DNA of 64,000 nucleotides from an uncultured Photobacterium sp. (GCF_947502415.1 NZ_CANMZV010000004.1:62001-126000), one strand, 5' to 3'; positions 1-9,069 are shown, counted from the stretch's first letter. A program made the numbers and translations. Notes: a model not told the origin generated them from the sequence alone.

Positions 1-467
1 TCCTTAGGCATTTCACCACGGCTAATTGCATCGGCATTTAAGATATGAGCCATGGAGTAATACCACGCATAATTTGAACCAGTATTCGGATCGATTACAC
101 GCTGGTAGCTATATTCAAAATCACGAGCTGTGATCGGCTCACCGTTTGACCATTTTGCGCCTTCACGCAGAAAGAAGGTATAAACCTTGCCATCATCAGA
201 TTGCTGCCAACGGGTAGCCAATGCTGGAATAATATTTCCATCTGGGTCTTGGGTTATCAGGCCTTCAAACATATCATGAATAACACGGGAACTGGCTGTA
301 TCAGAAGAAAATGCGGGATCAAGCGTTGGTACTTCATCACCATTACCGCGAACAATTTCCTGAACATCAGCCAATGTTACATTCGCGGGTACCTCTGCAG
401 CCATAGCGGGCGCTGCAACTATCAATGCCATCAAAGCCGCCAGCTTTGATACTTTACTTCCATGCAT
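1..467 (-). CDS. oppA: Oligopeptide ABC transporter substrate-binding protein, 5' part only
   Basis: Periplasmic solute-binding protein of the OppA/SBP_bac_5 family, which captures peptides for an Opp-type ABC importer. The reverse strand translates from an ATG at 467 into a short signal peptide ending in AMAAE, then a mature start with the family features of this class: a VRGNGDEVPTLDP segment, a DMFEGLI segment, and a WSNGEPITARDF segment followed by YSYQRVIDP. These match the beginning of OppA (known family), and only about 155 of roughly 540 residues are inside the window. A second ATG at 463 is out of frame and stops quickly. The remaining opp genes would lie to the left, outside the window. 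Peptide specificity cannot be judged; MppA or another SBP_5 paralogue is possible. Confidence 0.85.
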   Translation of the reverse strand, partial: MHGSKVSKLAALMALIVAAPAMAAEVPANVTLADVQEIVRGNGDEVPTLDPAFSSDTASSRVIHDMFEGLITQDPDGNIIPALATRWQQSDDGKVYTFFLREGAKWSNGEPITARDFEYSYQRVIDPNTGSNYAWYYSMAHILNADAISRGEMPK

Positions 468-545
468 AGTATTTCCTTGCTTTTGGTTTTTTTTTCCTCC
501 CGTAACATACACCTATACACTATGACTTTGTATACCTATGCTCAC

Positions 546-575
546 AAAAAAGCCGATGAAATCATCGGCTTTTTT
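546..575 (-). terminator. Rho-independent terminator of cvfB
   Basis: Inverted repeat AGCCGATGA/TCATCGGCT flanked by A-run and T-run, directly after the stop of the reverse-strand S1 protein. The symmetrical A/T tracts would allow it to work in both directions. Confidence 0.8.
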
Positions 576-591
576 ATTGAATTTCTAATTA

Positions 592-1431
592 TTAATTGTC
601 GTTAAGTTTGATACCTTCACGCTCAATTACAATCAGCCCCTTTTTATACAGGCCACCAATTGTTTTCTTAAACGTCGCTTTACTGGTACGGAACTCTTTG
701 AAAATCGCTTCAGGTGAAGACTTATCGCTAAGCGGTACAAAACCACCCTTACGAGCCAACGTCGTCAGGATCTTGTCGGCAAGATCATCAACCTTCGCTC
801 GGCCAGCCTTCTGCAACGACAGGTTAATTTTACCATCCGGGCGGATTTCCTTGATGTAAGCTTTCAGCTTCTTACCCGGGAACAGCTTACCAAAGGATTC
901 TGTCTTGAAAATCAAGCCCCAGTGCGCCTCTTCAATCACAGCTTTGTAACCCAGCTCGGTCACTTCTGCAATCATCACTTGCACTTCCTGACCAACCTTA
1001 TAGTTTGCCGGCGTTTTATCCAGGAAACGATTGAACTTAGTAGAACCAACAATACGGCCAGAGGCTTTATCAGTGTATACCCGAACCATGATGTCCTGGC
1101 CAACTTCAAGGCGGCGGCGCTGCTCACTGAAAGGTACCAGAAGATCTTTGTCCAGCCCCCAGTCTACGAATGCACCCACACCACAAATACCAACAACTCG
1201 CAACAGAGCAAAATCACCAACTAGAGCCAGTGGCTGCTTAGTTGTCGCGATGACATCATCTTCGGAATCAAAATAAATAAAGACTTCAATGTTATCCCCC
1301 AACTCAGTGCCAGCCGGAACAGAGGATTTCGGCAACAATATATTGCCAAAGTCTTCACCACCATCAAGGAATACGCCAAAATCAACCAGCTTGACGACCT
1401 CTAACGTGTTGTATTGTCCTATTTTAATCAT
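592..1431 (-). CDS. cvfB: CvfB/YitL-type S1 RNA-binding protein
   Basis: 279 residues, the usual length of the CvfB (YitL) family. The family has tandem S1-type OB folds followed by a winged-helix C-terminus. Seen here: an N-terminal S1-like segment (VVKLVDFGVFLDGG, about residues 10-24), a second repeat with VVGICGVGAFVDWGLDKDLLVP (about 78-99), a third with VGQEVQVMIAEVTELGY, and a C-terminal part with GGFVPLSDKSSPEAIFKEFRTSK and FKKTIGGLYKKGLI that fits the winged helix. Members bind RNA; CvfB was described as a virulence regulator in Staphylococcus, and the role in Vibrionaceae is unsettled. Single gene with its own terminator. The start ATG at 1431 gives the family N-terminus MIKIGQYN. 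Confidence 0.88.
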   Translation of the reverse strand: MIKIGQYNTLEVVKLVDFGVFLDGGEDFGNILLPKSSVPAGTELGDNIEVFIYFDSEDDVIATTKQPLALVGDFALLRVVGICGVGAFVDWGLDKDLLVPFSEQRRRLEVGQDIMVRVYTDKASGRIVGSTKFNRFLDKTPANYKVGQEVQVMIAEVTELGYKAVIEEAHWGLIFKTESFGKLFPGKKLKAYIKEIRPDGKINLSLQKAGRAKVDDLADKILTTLARKGGFVPLSDKSSPEAIFKEFRTSKATFKKTIGGLYKKGLIVIEREGIKLNDN

Positions 1432-1757
1432 TTATTCGACACTCTCTGGGTAAATAAAACAACTGTCGTATCACTGTTCCCACAACGCCTGCGAGAAAAA
1501 AAACGAAAGTCGTCATCGTCTATACTTTAAGCCGCGCATTATACGTGATGTTGGCACAACACGCCTGACCTATATTTAGTAAATAGACTAATTTTTACTC
1601 TGTCGATATCCTAAAACACAAATTGAACTGATAATAAAAAATTCATTCATCTAAAATCAGCACTATTGCTAACATTTCTATCAGATGTAAGTGATAATCA
1701 ACTTCTAACATTTTTCCTAACCAGTTCAATTATTTTCTCGCGAGGTTTAAAGACATA
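1432..1757. other. Intergenic region between divergent genes
   Basis: AT-rich divergent spacer of about 325 bases that must hold the promoters of cvfB (leftward) and the unknown two-TM gene (rightward). No convincing operator, repeat or small gene was seen. Confidence 0.6.
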
Positions 1758-3101
1758 GTGATCACTGTTGAAAAGAAAGATGGGCACAAAGTAAAAATAT
1801 CCCATGTCATTCAGGAAACAACCAATCGACAGCTTGACCTCTATGTTTTCGTACCCGGTGAACTTGGCCTAAACTCCAACATCATTTCTGAAGACGAGTT
1901 TTACCATAATGCCATTATTGGCAAACGCACCTATTACAGTGACGTCAACCATCTGCCATTGGTTCACAGCCGCCTAGCAAGCCGGGGCAAACTCTCTACT
2001 GAACAGTACCGCCTTAGTTTAAGTTTATATGCATTTCAATATGCACTGGCGCTAGAAAAAACAGCCCAGCAATTACTGGAAGACAAAGAAGAGCGAACAC
2101 TGGAAGAAGTCGAGGATGTAGCACAACTTGCTGTCCATATCTTGAAGCGGTTACGCCGTAGCGCACCTAGTGATAAAAAGCTGCTGAAATATTACGAGAA
2201 TATTGATAACTATCTATCATGGTACACCGAGCAACGCTTGCTATCACTGGTTTCACATCTGCCCCGTGGCAATGATTATTCGGAAATAAAAAAGCTGCTG
2301 CTCGACATTTGCGAAAAAGAATCCCAGCACCGCCTCGACAATGACTACAACTCCATCAAGGCGACTCAGGATCCAACCCGAATGTCCAACAAAATGCGTC
2401 TTTTACGCCGTTTGATTGAATATCCGGTAACCATGAAAGAAAAGACCATTGCTCTGGGTAAAAACACCAAGAAATTTGTCGCCGGATTTGCTGCCGGTTT
2501 TGTGATGATCTTCGTCTCCTTACTGATGATCAAGGCGCGAGGTGTTCTGGGAGATATTACCGCCTCTTTCCTGTTGGTTCTCTCGTTTATTTACGCCGTG
2601 CGCGAAGTTTTCAAAGACGATCTAAAAAGCATGTTATGGCGCTGGATGCGTAAAGGGAAACCCAAATGGCGTAAACAGTTTTTCGACGCCAACTCTAACC
2701 GCTTGGTAGGACGCCAGCTGGAGTGGCTGGAATATATCAGCTACCGCAAAGTCGATGAAGAAATAAAAAAAATCAGAAAGCACAAAGTCTCACAACGCGA
2801 AGAGACGATCCTTCACTACAAAAGTACGACCCGAATGTCACCAACCAAGTTCCTGACAGGTTACGAACAGACACTTGAGTCTCTTACTCTGGACCTTCGA
2901 GTGCTATCTAAGCTGATGGAAAGAGGTTCACAACGGATTTATCAGTTGAAGGACGGTCAGGTCTCCAAAGAATCCGTTGAAAAACGTCACCTGATCAACC
3001 TGATCACCCGTGAAACAGATGAAGATAAAACCGTTCGTATCCGCCGCTGGAAAATCATCATCAATCGTTCAAAAATTGTTGAGATCGAAGCAATCACCTA
3101 A
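1758..3101 (+). CDS. Unknown conserved protein with two central membrane segments
   Basis: 447 residues, no family function recognised. The start is a GTG at 1758 (ATAGTGATCACT) behind AGGTTTAAAG. Layout: a soluble N-terminal part of about 240 residues rich in charged helices (a LEEVEDVAQLAVHILKRLRR stretch and two SHLP/RLSLSLY segments), then a hydrophobic hairpin at about 240-285 (FVAGFAAGFVMIFVSLLMI, then ASFLLVLSFIYAV), then a basic linker with MLWRWMRKGKPKWRK and a second soluble domain of about 150 residues. The topology suggests both soluble parts face the same side, probably the cytoplasm. I recall similar proteins in other Vibrionaceae, always unnamed. It stands alone between cvfB and the acyltransferase. 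Real coding is supported by length and consistent codon use; the function is unknown. Confidence 0.75.
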   Translation: MITVEKKDGHKVKISHVIQETTNRQLDLYVFVPGELGLNSNIISEDEFYHNAIIGKRTYYSDVNHLPLVHSRLASRGKLSTEQYRLSLSLYAFQYALALEKTAQQLLEDKEERTLEEVEDVAQLAVHILKRLRRSAPSDKKLLKYYENIDNYLSWYTEQRLLSLVSHLPRGNDYSEIKKLLLDICEKESQHRLDNDYNSIKATQDPTRMSNKMRLLRRLIEYPVTMKEKTIALGKNTKKFVAGFAAGFVMIFVSLLMIKARGVLGDITASFLLVLSFIYAVREVFKDDLKSMLWRWMRKGKPKWRKQFFDANSNRLVGRQLEWLEYISYRKVDEEIKKIRKHKVSQREETILHYKSTTRMSPTKFLTGYEQTLESLTLDLRVLSKLMERGSQRIYQLKDGQVSKESVEKRHLINLITRETDEDKTVRIRRWKIIINRSKIVEIEAIT

Positions 3102-3286
3102 GTGAGCGCATTACAATGGGGCAAAAAACCTGAGATAAGTTGTTAATCTTAATGATAATTTGAGAACTAATTCACGCTTCAAAATATCTTTTTAACTTTT
3201 AGCCGCGAACCTGATCCTGTCGGGTTTACAAAACTCATTTCATTGATACTTTTTGCCAATGTTAAATTAGGTGGAGAGCAATCACT

Positions 3287-4309
3287 ATGAGTAACAACCG
3301 AATAGCCAGTCTGGAATGGGGGCGAATATTAGCCATTTTTGCGGTTATCACGATTCATTGCGCGCCATTTCAAACAACACCCCTCATCGGCGAACATGCC
3401 TGGTTCGGAATGATGTTAAACCAGTTGTCGCGCTTTGCCGTCCCTTTCTTCTTCATCCTTGCTGGCTACTTCATAATGCCCCACCTTGTCGCAAAGCCAG
3501 CTGAAACACTGAAAAGCTATAACATCCCATTACTGAAAATCTGGCTGGCGTGGAGTGTTATCTATCTGCTTATCCCTTTTAACTTGGGAACTGTTGTTGA
3601 ACAAGGCTACCTTGCTGAGCGATCCGGCTATTGGGACTTCTTAGTTTCCGCCCCACTTAACTCCCTTTTTGAAGGTGGTATAGTTCATTTGTGGTTTATT
3701 CCGGGGCTTATGTGCGGATTGGCTATCATTGGCCTGCTCTGTCATTTAAAGCAGACAAGTCTTATTATCCCTACTGCTATTATCCTTTATGCTTACGGCC
3801 TGATGGCTGGAAGTTACCAACCGCTCTTTGGCTTCGAGGCACCAATCTTCACCCGCAATGGTCCATTCTTGAGCACTCTGATGATTACCATTGGTTTTGA
3901 AACCCGGCGTCGGGATATTACGGTTTCCACAGTTAATGCTTCTGCACTCATGTTAATGGGACTGGCACTGCATCTTTTTGAGGCAAAATACCTGATGGGT
4001 TTCGAAATACCATTTGTTAACCATGACTTCCTAATCGGCACACCATTCTGGGCTGCCGGCTTATTCTTTCTGCTTATCGTCAAGCCAACGTTCGGAAATA
4101 ATGCATGGACATCCAAATGGAGTAAAGATGTTCTCGGGATTTACCTCTGCCACCTGATGATCGTAATTTTCCTTATGAACCTCACGGCTATCTTCGGTAT
4201 CGAAGGTATCATCAACGATATTATATATGTTCCGCTCACTTTTGTTATTTCAATGATGCTCACCCGTCTGATCAGAAAAACACCACTAAGACACGCATTA
4301 CTCCGTTAA
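3287..4309 (+). CDS. Acyltransferase 3 family integral membrane protein (WecH-like)
   Basis: 340 residues, close to the 331 of WecH-type acetyltransferases. Family members move acetyl or other acyl groups onto sugars or lipids at the inner membrane. Seen: about ten hydrophobic segments, an N-terminal R-x10-H motif (R13 to H24 in RILAIFAVITIHC) typical of acyltransferase 3, FAVPFFFILAGYFIMP in the first loop region, HLWFIPGLMCG in the middle, and LGIYLCHLMIVIF near the C-terminus. A good ribosome site (GGTGGAGAG) precedes the ATG. It is not in a sugar or O-antigen cluster, so the acceptor cannot be inferred. Single gene, followed by an intergenic repeat and a shared terminator. Confidence 0.82.
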   Translation: MSNNRIASLEWGRILAIFAVITIHCAPFQTTPLIGEHAWFGMMLNQLSRFAVPFFFILAGYFIMPHLVAKPAETLKSYNIPLLKIWLAWSVIYLLIPFNLGTVVEQGYLAERSGYWDFLVSAPLNSLFEGGIVHLWFIPGLMCGLAIIGLLCHLKQTSLIIPTAIILYAYGLMAGSYQPLFGFEAPIFTRNGPFLSTLMITIGFETRRRDITVSTVNASALMLMGLALHLFEAKYLMGFEIPFVNHDFLIGTPFWAAGLFFLLIVKPTFGNNAWTSKWSKDVLGIYLCHLMIVIFLMNLTAIFGIEGIINDIIYVPLTFVISMMLTRLIRKTPLRHALLR

Positions 4310-4334
4310 TACCAAACTGAATAATAATCTAGCC
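4309..4334 (+). repeat. Partial copy of the ATACCAAA intergenic repeat
   Basis: ATACCAAACTGAATAATAAT followed by CTAGCC, starting at the stop codon of the acyltransferase gene. Shares its first part with copies at 10153 and 21728; see the full-length copy at 21728-21798. Confidence 0.6.
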
Positions 4335-4375
4335 TATCCGCGAGAACTAAAAGGCTCACTCGTAAGTTTCAGCAA

Positions 4376-4409
4376 GAAAAAACCGGCAGACAATGCCGGT
4401 TTTTTTATT
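4376..4409. terminator. Bidirectional terminator between convergent genes
   Basis: AAACCGGCA/TGCCGGTTT stem with a five-base loop, an A-run on the left and a T-run on the right. It serves the acyltransferase gene (rightward) and the PEP-enzyme-like gene (leftward). Confidence 0.85.
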
Positions 4410-4425
4410 GCTTTCCAGAGCCGAA

Positions 4426-5316
4426 TTACTGGCTAATAACAGATTTCACACCATAATCCTGAAGCCATTTTTGCAACTTCGGCGCATGGTCAATATTGTG
4501 ACTGACAATATCGCAGGCCTTGTTACTTTTTTCCGCAGCTTTTAATGTCTGCCTGATCAACTGCAACACCGCTTCATTTTGATCGTCATGCAGATAATTC
4601 AACATTGGGTGGTCTTGATCCAAGCCCAAGGCAAATTGCCCCAACTGATCAATATCCACCACCATGCCATCAAAATATTGCAGGAACTTCTCTGCCAGCA
4701 AAGCATTAGCCGGCAATTCGCACATGAGGTTAACTTTCAAACCTTGCGCACCACGGCACAGCCCCTGTTCAGCCAGCAGATCAATCACCGTAGCCGCCTC
4801 ACTACAAGTTCTGACAAACGGAATAACCAACTCAATATTTGCCATCCCCTCAGCACTGCGTACCCGTTTAATCACTTCACACTCAAGTTCGAAGCTCGAA
4901 TGATGTGACTTATCAGCAAATCGGGAAACACCGCGCAATCCAATCAGAGGATTCACTTCTGTCACTTCCAACTCACTGCCAAATAGCGACTTACGCAGAT
5001 GGGAATCAGCTCCTGACAACCTAACCCGAAGCGGCTTCCCCTGTACTTTTTTTGCGGCACTGACCAATATGTCGGTCAATGTCGATACATACCACTCAGC
5101 AGGCGTGTCGAACTCACCGGCCTGCTCCATCACCTGCTGTTGCTGCGACTTTTTTAACTTGGTTGTTTCAGCTATTGCGTAAGGATGAACACCAATCGCA
5201 CTTTTGATGAGGTCATCCATTGAAACCAAGCCAATCGTGAAATCCGACTTCTCAAGTTGAGAAGCTTCTCGTAATACTTCGGGAAAATTAAATCCAGACT
5301 GAACGTTATTTGTCAT
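4426..5316 (-). CDS. Stand-alone PEP-synthase C-terminal barrel, probably catalytically dead
   Basis: 296 residues from an ATG at 5316 (an upstream TTG at 5343 is less likely). It aligns along its length with the C-terminal PEP/pyruvate-binding TIM barrel of the full PpsA encoded at 52093-54471: shared blocks include LRGxSR, the ELECExIKRVR helix, IPFVRTxSEAAxVIDLLA, LMCELPxNAxLAxxFLxYFDG and LGLDxD. The ATP-grasp domain and the phosphohistidine swivelling domain are absent. Near the end PpsA has GICGQGPSD, with the catalytic cysteine known from PEP synthase/PPDK; here the matching segment reads DIVSHNIDH and lacks it. The SIGSNDMTQ motif has become VVDIDQLGQ. Known family fold; inference that it no longer makes PEP and may bind a metabolite or partner. 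It sits between a convergent acyltransferase and a divergent aroH. Confidence 0.82.
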   Translation of the reverse strand: MTNNVQSGFNFPEVLREASQLEKSDFTIGLVSMDDLIKSAIGVHPYAIAETTKLKKSQQQQVMEQAGEFDTPAEWYVSTLTDILVSAAKKVQGKPLRVRLSGADSHLRKSLFGSELEVTEVNPLIGLRGVSRFADKSHHSSFELECEVIKRVRSAEGMANIELVIPFVRTCSEAATVIDLLAEQGLCRGAQGLKVNLMCELPANALLAEKFLQYFDGMVVDIDQLGQFALGLDQDHPMLNYLHDDQNEAVLQLIRQTLKAAEKSNKACDIVSHNIDHAPKLQKWLQDYGVKSVISQ

Positions 5317-5513
5317 AAGGCACCACTTTGTTTTGCGTTGCAATTGTATTTTCTTCGTAACGATTGCTTATCAATACAGCAGCTATGCTTAACAAAGCAT
5401 GGATTTATACATAAAAACCCAAGACATATCACAAGTTTGGTTTATTCCTGCTGTCTTTTGGGCTATCTTTACGCGTCGTTATTTTTTGTTATACCGAGAT
5501 AGGCAAACGTATT

Positions 5514-6569
5514 ATGCCAATGAAAACAGATGAACTCCGCACCGTTAGCCTAGGGGCAATGCCAACACCAGCAGATGTTGAAGCCGCATACCCTACCACT
5601 GACAAAGTTGCAGAGCATGTTGCAAACTCGCGCCGACAGGTTGAAGCGATTTTAACGGGAGAAGATTCCCGGCTTCTAGTTATCGTTGGCCCTTGCTCGG
5701 TACACGATCCTGAAGCTGCACTTGATTATGCTAAACGTATTCAGGGCATTCAGGATAAATACAAAGACCAGCTTTGTATTGTTATGCGCACTTACTTCGA
5801 AAAACCGCGCACTGTTGTTGGTTGGAAAGGTCTGGTTTCAGATCCTCACCTTGACGGTAGCCTTGATCTGGTCGCTGGCCTGCATACAGCTCGTAAGCTC
5901 CTAGTTGATATTAACCAGCTGGGCGTCGCAACAGCCACTGAATTCTTAGATATGATCACTGGCCAGTATCTGGCTGACCTGATCTCCTGGGGAGCGATCG
6001 GTGCCCGCACTACCGAATCACAAATCCACCGTGAAATGGCGTCGGCACTGTCGTGCCCGGTTGGTTTCAAAAACGGGACCGACGGTAATATCAAAATTGC
6101 AGTCGATGCAATCCGTGCTACCCGTGAGCCGCATGTATTCTGCTCTCCGTCCAAAAATGGCGAGATGACCATCTACCGTACAGCTGGTAACCCATATGGC
6201 CATATCATTCTTCGTGGCGGCAAAATGCCGAACTACCACCAGGAAGATATTGAAGCATCATGCGAAACCCTGGCCTCTTTCGAACTGCCAGCTCGCCTGA
6301 TCGTTGATTTCAGCCACGGCAACTGTCAAAAACAGCACAAACGCCAGCTTGATGTTGCCGCTGATATCTCTGAGCAAATCAAGAACGGCAGCAACCATAT
6401 TGCTGGCATTATGGCTGAAAGTTTCATCGTTGAAGGCAACCAGAGCGTTGACGTTAAGAAGCTTGATCAACTTACCTATGGTCAGTCGATCACCGATCCG
6501 TGCATCAACTGGGATGATACGATCACCATGTTCGACATGCTGGCTAATGCGATAAAAACACGCAAATAA
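5514..6569 (+). CDS. aroH: DAHP synthase, type I, Trp-sensitive-like (AroH branch)
   Basis: Condenses PEP and erythrose-4-phosphate to DAHP, the first step of the shikimate pathway. 351 residues, family length. Motifs seen: GPCSVHDP, YFEKPRTVVGWKGL, EFLDMITGQYLADLISWGAIGARTTESQ, SGL-like SALSCPVGFKNGTDG, and VDFSHGNCQKQH. The segment SPSKNGEMTIYRTAGNPYGH resembles E. coli AroH (Trp-sensitive) more than AroG or AroF, hence the symbol; Vibrio annotations often call the orthologue aroG. The ATG at 5514 follows GATAGG at a good distance; an ATG two codons later is the alternative. No TrpR-like operator was recognised upstream, so its feedback specificity rests on resemblance only. Followed by yajQ about 110 bases on, which has its own promoter-like sequence. 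Confidence 0.88.
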   Translation: MPMKTDELRTVSLGAMPTPADVEAAYPTTDKVAEHVANSRRQVEAILTGEDSRLLVIVGPCSVHDPEAALDYAKRIQGIQDKYKDQLCIVMRTYFEKPRTVVGWKGLVSDPHLDGSLDLVAGLHTARKLLVDINQLGVATATEFLDMITGQYLADLISWGAIGARTTESQIHREMASALSCPVGFKNGTDGNIKIAVDAIRATREPHVFCSPSKNGEMTIYRTAGNPYGHIILRGGKMPNYHQEDIEASCETLASFELPARLIVDFSHGNCQKQHKRQLDVAADISEQIKNGSNHIAGIMAESFIVEGNQSVDVKKLDQLTYGQSITDPCINWDDTITMFDMLANAIKTRK

Positions 6570-6635
6570 GCTATAACTAGATGCAAGGCAACACCACATA
6601 TTTCCCGGTGAGTCAGGCGTTTCCAACGTTGTTTT

Positions 6636-6643
6636 GATATACT
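6636..6643 (+). promoter_or_regulatory. Extended -10 promoter candidate for yajQ
   Basis: TGATATACT (TG-N-TATACT) 38 bases before the yajQ ATG. No good -35 is seen, which is tolerated for extended -10 promoters. Confidence 0.4.
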
Positions 6644-6680
6644 CGCCAAACATAAAGAATTAACAGTTAGGATTTTGCAA

Positions 6681-7163
6681 ATGCCTTCTTTTGATATTGT
6701 TTCTGAAGTCGATAATGTTGAACTAAAAAACTCTGTAGATAACGCGAATCGCGAGCTGGCAACACGTTTTGACTTCCGCGGTGTCGAAGCAAGCTTCACC
6801 CTAAATAAAGAAACTGTAAAAGTCTCTGCCGAGGATGATTTCCAAATTACCCAAATGCTGGATATTTTCCGTGGAAACCTGGCTAAGCGTGGCGTTGACG
6901 CAAAAGCGATGGAACTAAAAGACGTTGTTCACTCAGGCAAGACTTTCCATCAGGACGTTGAATTCAAACAAGGCGTCGACAGCTTAACGGCTAAAAAAGT
7001 AGTTAAGGCTATCAAAGATGCAAAACTTAAAGTCCAGGCAGCGATCCAAGGTGAAAAAATTCGCGTTACCGGTAAGAAACGTGATGATCTGCAAGCTGTT
7101 ATGGCTCTGATCCGTGAATCCGATTTTGGCCAGCCTTTCCAGTTTGATAACTTCCGCGACTAA
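6681..7163 (+). CDS. yajQ: YajQ family nucleotide-binding protein
   Basis: 160 residues, exactly the usual length. Opens with the family sequence [17 protein letters not shown], contains [13 protein letters not shown] and [15 protein letters not shown], and ends with [11 protein letters not shown]. YajQ proteins have two ferredoxin-like domains, bind nucleotides (cyclic di-GMP was reported for the Xanthomonas homologue) and RNA or proteins. The ATG at 6681 is chosen over the in-frame TTG at 6675 because TTAGGA lies eight bases before it and because homologues begin at MPSFD. Followed by a clear terminator. Confidence 0.95.
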   Translation: MPSFDIVSEVDNVELKNSVDNANRELATRFDFRGVEASFTLNKETVKVSAEDDFQITQMLDIFRGNLAKRGVDAKAMELKDVVHSGKTFHQDVEFKQGVDSLTAKKVVKAIKDAKLKVQAAIQGEKIRVTGKKRDDLQAVMALIRESDFGQPFQFDNFRD

Positions 7164-7202
7164 TAATTAGCGCACCAAGTTAAAAACACAGACTTTATTC
7201 CC

Positions 7203-7230
7203 GAAGGAAGGCATCTCGCCTTCCTTTTTT
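7203..7230 (+). terminator. Terminator after yajQ
   Basis: GGAAGGC/GCCTTCC stem followed by a T-run. Confidence 0.85.
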
Positions 7231-7776
7231 ATTTTTCAAACTTATACCAAAGGATTTTTAATCTCCGTCACTTATTAATTTTAAACATGTCTGACTTGAA
7301 TATAAAAAAACCGCGCGTTAACAACTACCAACCTTTTGTCGCAATTTTTCATAACTATCCTTTTGAGGAATTGATACAAGTGTCTGTTATTTGCGCAAAC
7401 AATCCCTATATGAACCGAAATCAATAGGTGTGAGACGAATAATCCCCTATACTCCCCCACCGTCGTCTAGGGTTCCATTTGTATTTATAAGGTTTTATTA
7501 AATTTAGTGATATAAAGCAGACAATAATATCAGCAGCTCAATACCGCATGGATCGCAACTTTAGACTCAGGAACCGTCAATTGAATATTAAGCTCAGTAA
7601 AAACTCAGCTATTTATTCAACCTTTCATTAAGCTTCTTTTTTGTTCACCAGAACATAAGTACGTACTACGTACAGCACTCTGCTTTTATTCCTTCGCCAT
7701 TTCGCGAAGCATGGAAGATATGCGACTTGAACCCTTTGAAGGCTATAACAATATACCTATAAAGGAGATGTCCATA
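7231..7776 (+). promoter_or_regulatory. Long leader/promoter region of sdaC
   Basis: About 545 bases without a gene. It is AT-rich at 7240-7520. Close to sdaC it contains the palindrome at 7659-7673 and a small stem CTTCGC/GCGAAG at 7692-7709. No known riboswitch pattern (glycine, lysine) was recognised. Confidence 0.5.
7659..7673. promoter_or_regulatory. 15-bp perfect palindrome upstream of sdaC
   Basis: GTACGTA-C-TACGTAC, a 7-1-7 perfect dyad about 104 bases before the sdaC ATG; an operator candidate for an unidentified regulator. Confidence 0.4.
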
Positions 7777-9069
7777 ATGGACACAACAAAGAACAATACT
7801 GTTAATACTTCTTCAACTAGTGCAACCAAACTAGGTTGGAAAAAAAGCGATACCGTTTGGGTGCTTGGCCTATACGGTACAGCTGTAGGTGCAGGTACAC
7901 TGTTCCTGCCAATCAACGCCGGTGTTGGCGGTCTTATCCCACTATTGGTAATGGCGCTACTAGCCCTGCCAATGACTTTCTTTGCACACCGAGGCATGAC
8001 TCGCTTTGTACTATCAAGCTCTAATCCTGGTGCTGATATAACCGAAGTGGTAGAAGAACATTTCGGTATAGGCATGGGTAAAGTGATCACCCTACTTTAC
8101 TTCTTTGCTATCTACCCGATTCTTCTAGTTTACAGCGTTGCTTTAACCAACACTGTTGAAAGCTTCATGGTTCACCAGCTAGGAGTCCAGCCTCCAGAGC
8201 GTGCAATTTTGGCTCTTCTTCTAATCGTTGCGCTAATGGCAATCGTCCGTCTGGGTGAGCAGCTAATTATTAAAGCAATGAGCGTGCTGGTATTCCCATT
8301 TGTCGCTGTGCTTTTAATGCTTGCTATGTACCTGGTTCCATACTGGAACGCTTCAATTTTCCAGGAAGTAGTACCAGCTGAAGGTGGTTTCACTACAATC
8401 ATGATGGCGGTATGGCTGATCCTGCCGGTAATGGTTTTCTCGTTCAACCACTCTCCGGTTATCTCATCTTTTGCTGTTGCCAAGCAGAAAGAGTACGGTG
8501 AAAATGCTGAGAAACAGTGTTCTCGAATTCTGGCACGCAGCCACATCATGATGGTTGTAACCGTTATGTTCTTCGTATTCAGCTGTGTTTTGAGCCTGTC
8601 TCCGGCTAACCTTGCTGAAGCGAAAGCACAAAATGTTTCAATCCTGACTTACCTGGCGAACCACTTTAATACGCCGGCAATCGCTTATGCAGCACCTGTT
8701 GTTGCGATTATTGCGATCACCAAATCTTTCCTTGGCCACTACCTGGGTGCAAGCGAAGGCCTAAACGGTCTTGTAATCAAAATGGCACGTAGCCGTGGTA
8801 AAGAAGTTGGTTCTAAGGCGCTTAACACCTTTACAGCCCTATTTATGCTGGTAACAACTTGGGCGGTTGCAACAATTAACCCAAGCATTCTGGGTATGAT
8901 TGAAAGCCTGGGAGGTCCGATTATTGCGATGCTTCTATTTATCATGCCAATGTACGCAATCAAAAAAGTACCTGCAATGCGTCAGTATTCCGGTGCGCTG
9001 AGCAACATCTTTATTGTAGCTATCGGACTGATTTCTATTTCAGCCATCTTCTATTCACTGGCTCAGTAA
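7777..9069 (+). CDS. sdaC: Serine:H+ symporter SdaC
   Basis: Imports L-serine across the inner membrane with protons; serine transporter (STP) branch of the hydroxy/aromatic amino acid permeases. 430 residues from the ATG at 7777, chosen because AAAGGAGAT lies nine bases before it; an upstream in-frame ATG at 7711 has no ribosome site. Family sequence is strongly conserved: WVLGLYGTAVGAGTLFLPIN, FFAHRGMTRFVLS, DITEVVEEHFGIGMGK, VMVFSFNHSPVISSFAVAK, AITKSFLGHYLGASEG and PMYAIKKVPAMRQYSG all match E. coli SdaC closely. Eleven hydrophobic segments. Monocistronic, with a terminator at 9101. No serine deaminase gene is adjacent, unlike sdaCB in E. coli. Confidence 0.93.
   Translation: MDTTKNNTVNTSSTSATKLGWKKSDTVWVLGLYGTAVGAGTLFLPINAGVGGLIPLLVMALLALPMTFFAHRGMTRFVLSSSNPGADITEVVEEHFGIGMGKVITLLYFFAIYPILLVYSVALTNTVESFMVHQLGVQPPERAILALLLIVALMAIVRLGEQLIIKAMSVLVFPFVAVLLMLAMYLVPYWNASIFQEVVPAEGGFTTIMMAVWLILPVMVFSFNHSPVISSFAVAKQKEYGENAEKQCSRILARSHIMMVVTVMFFVFSCVLSLSPANLAEAKAQNVSILTYLANHFNTPAIAYAAPVVAIIAITKSFLGHYLGASEGLNGLVIKMARSRGKEVGSKALNTFTALFMLVTTWAVATINPSILGMIESLGGPIIAMLLFIMPMYAIKKVPAMRQYSGALSNIFIVAIGLISISAIFYSLAQ

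Noticed and set aside
7231-7776. Possible amino-acid riboswitch in the sdaC leader
   Set aside because: The region is long, but neither glycine nor lysine riboswitch core sequences were found.
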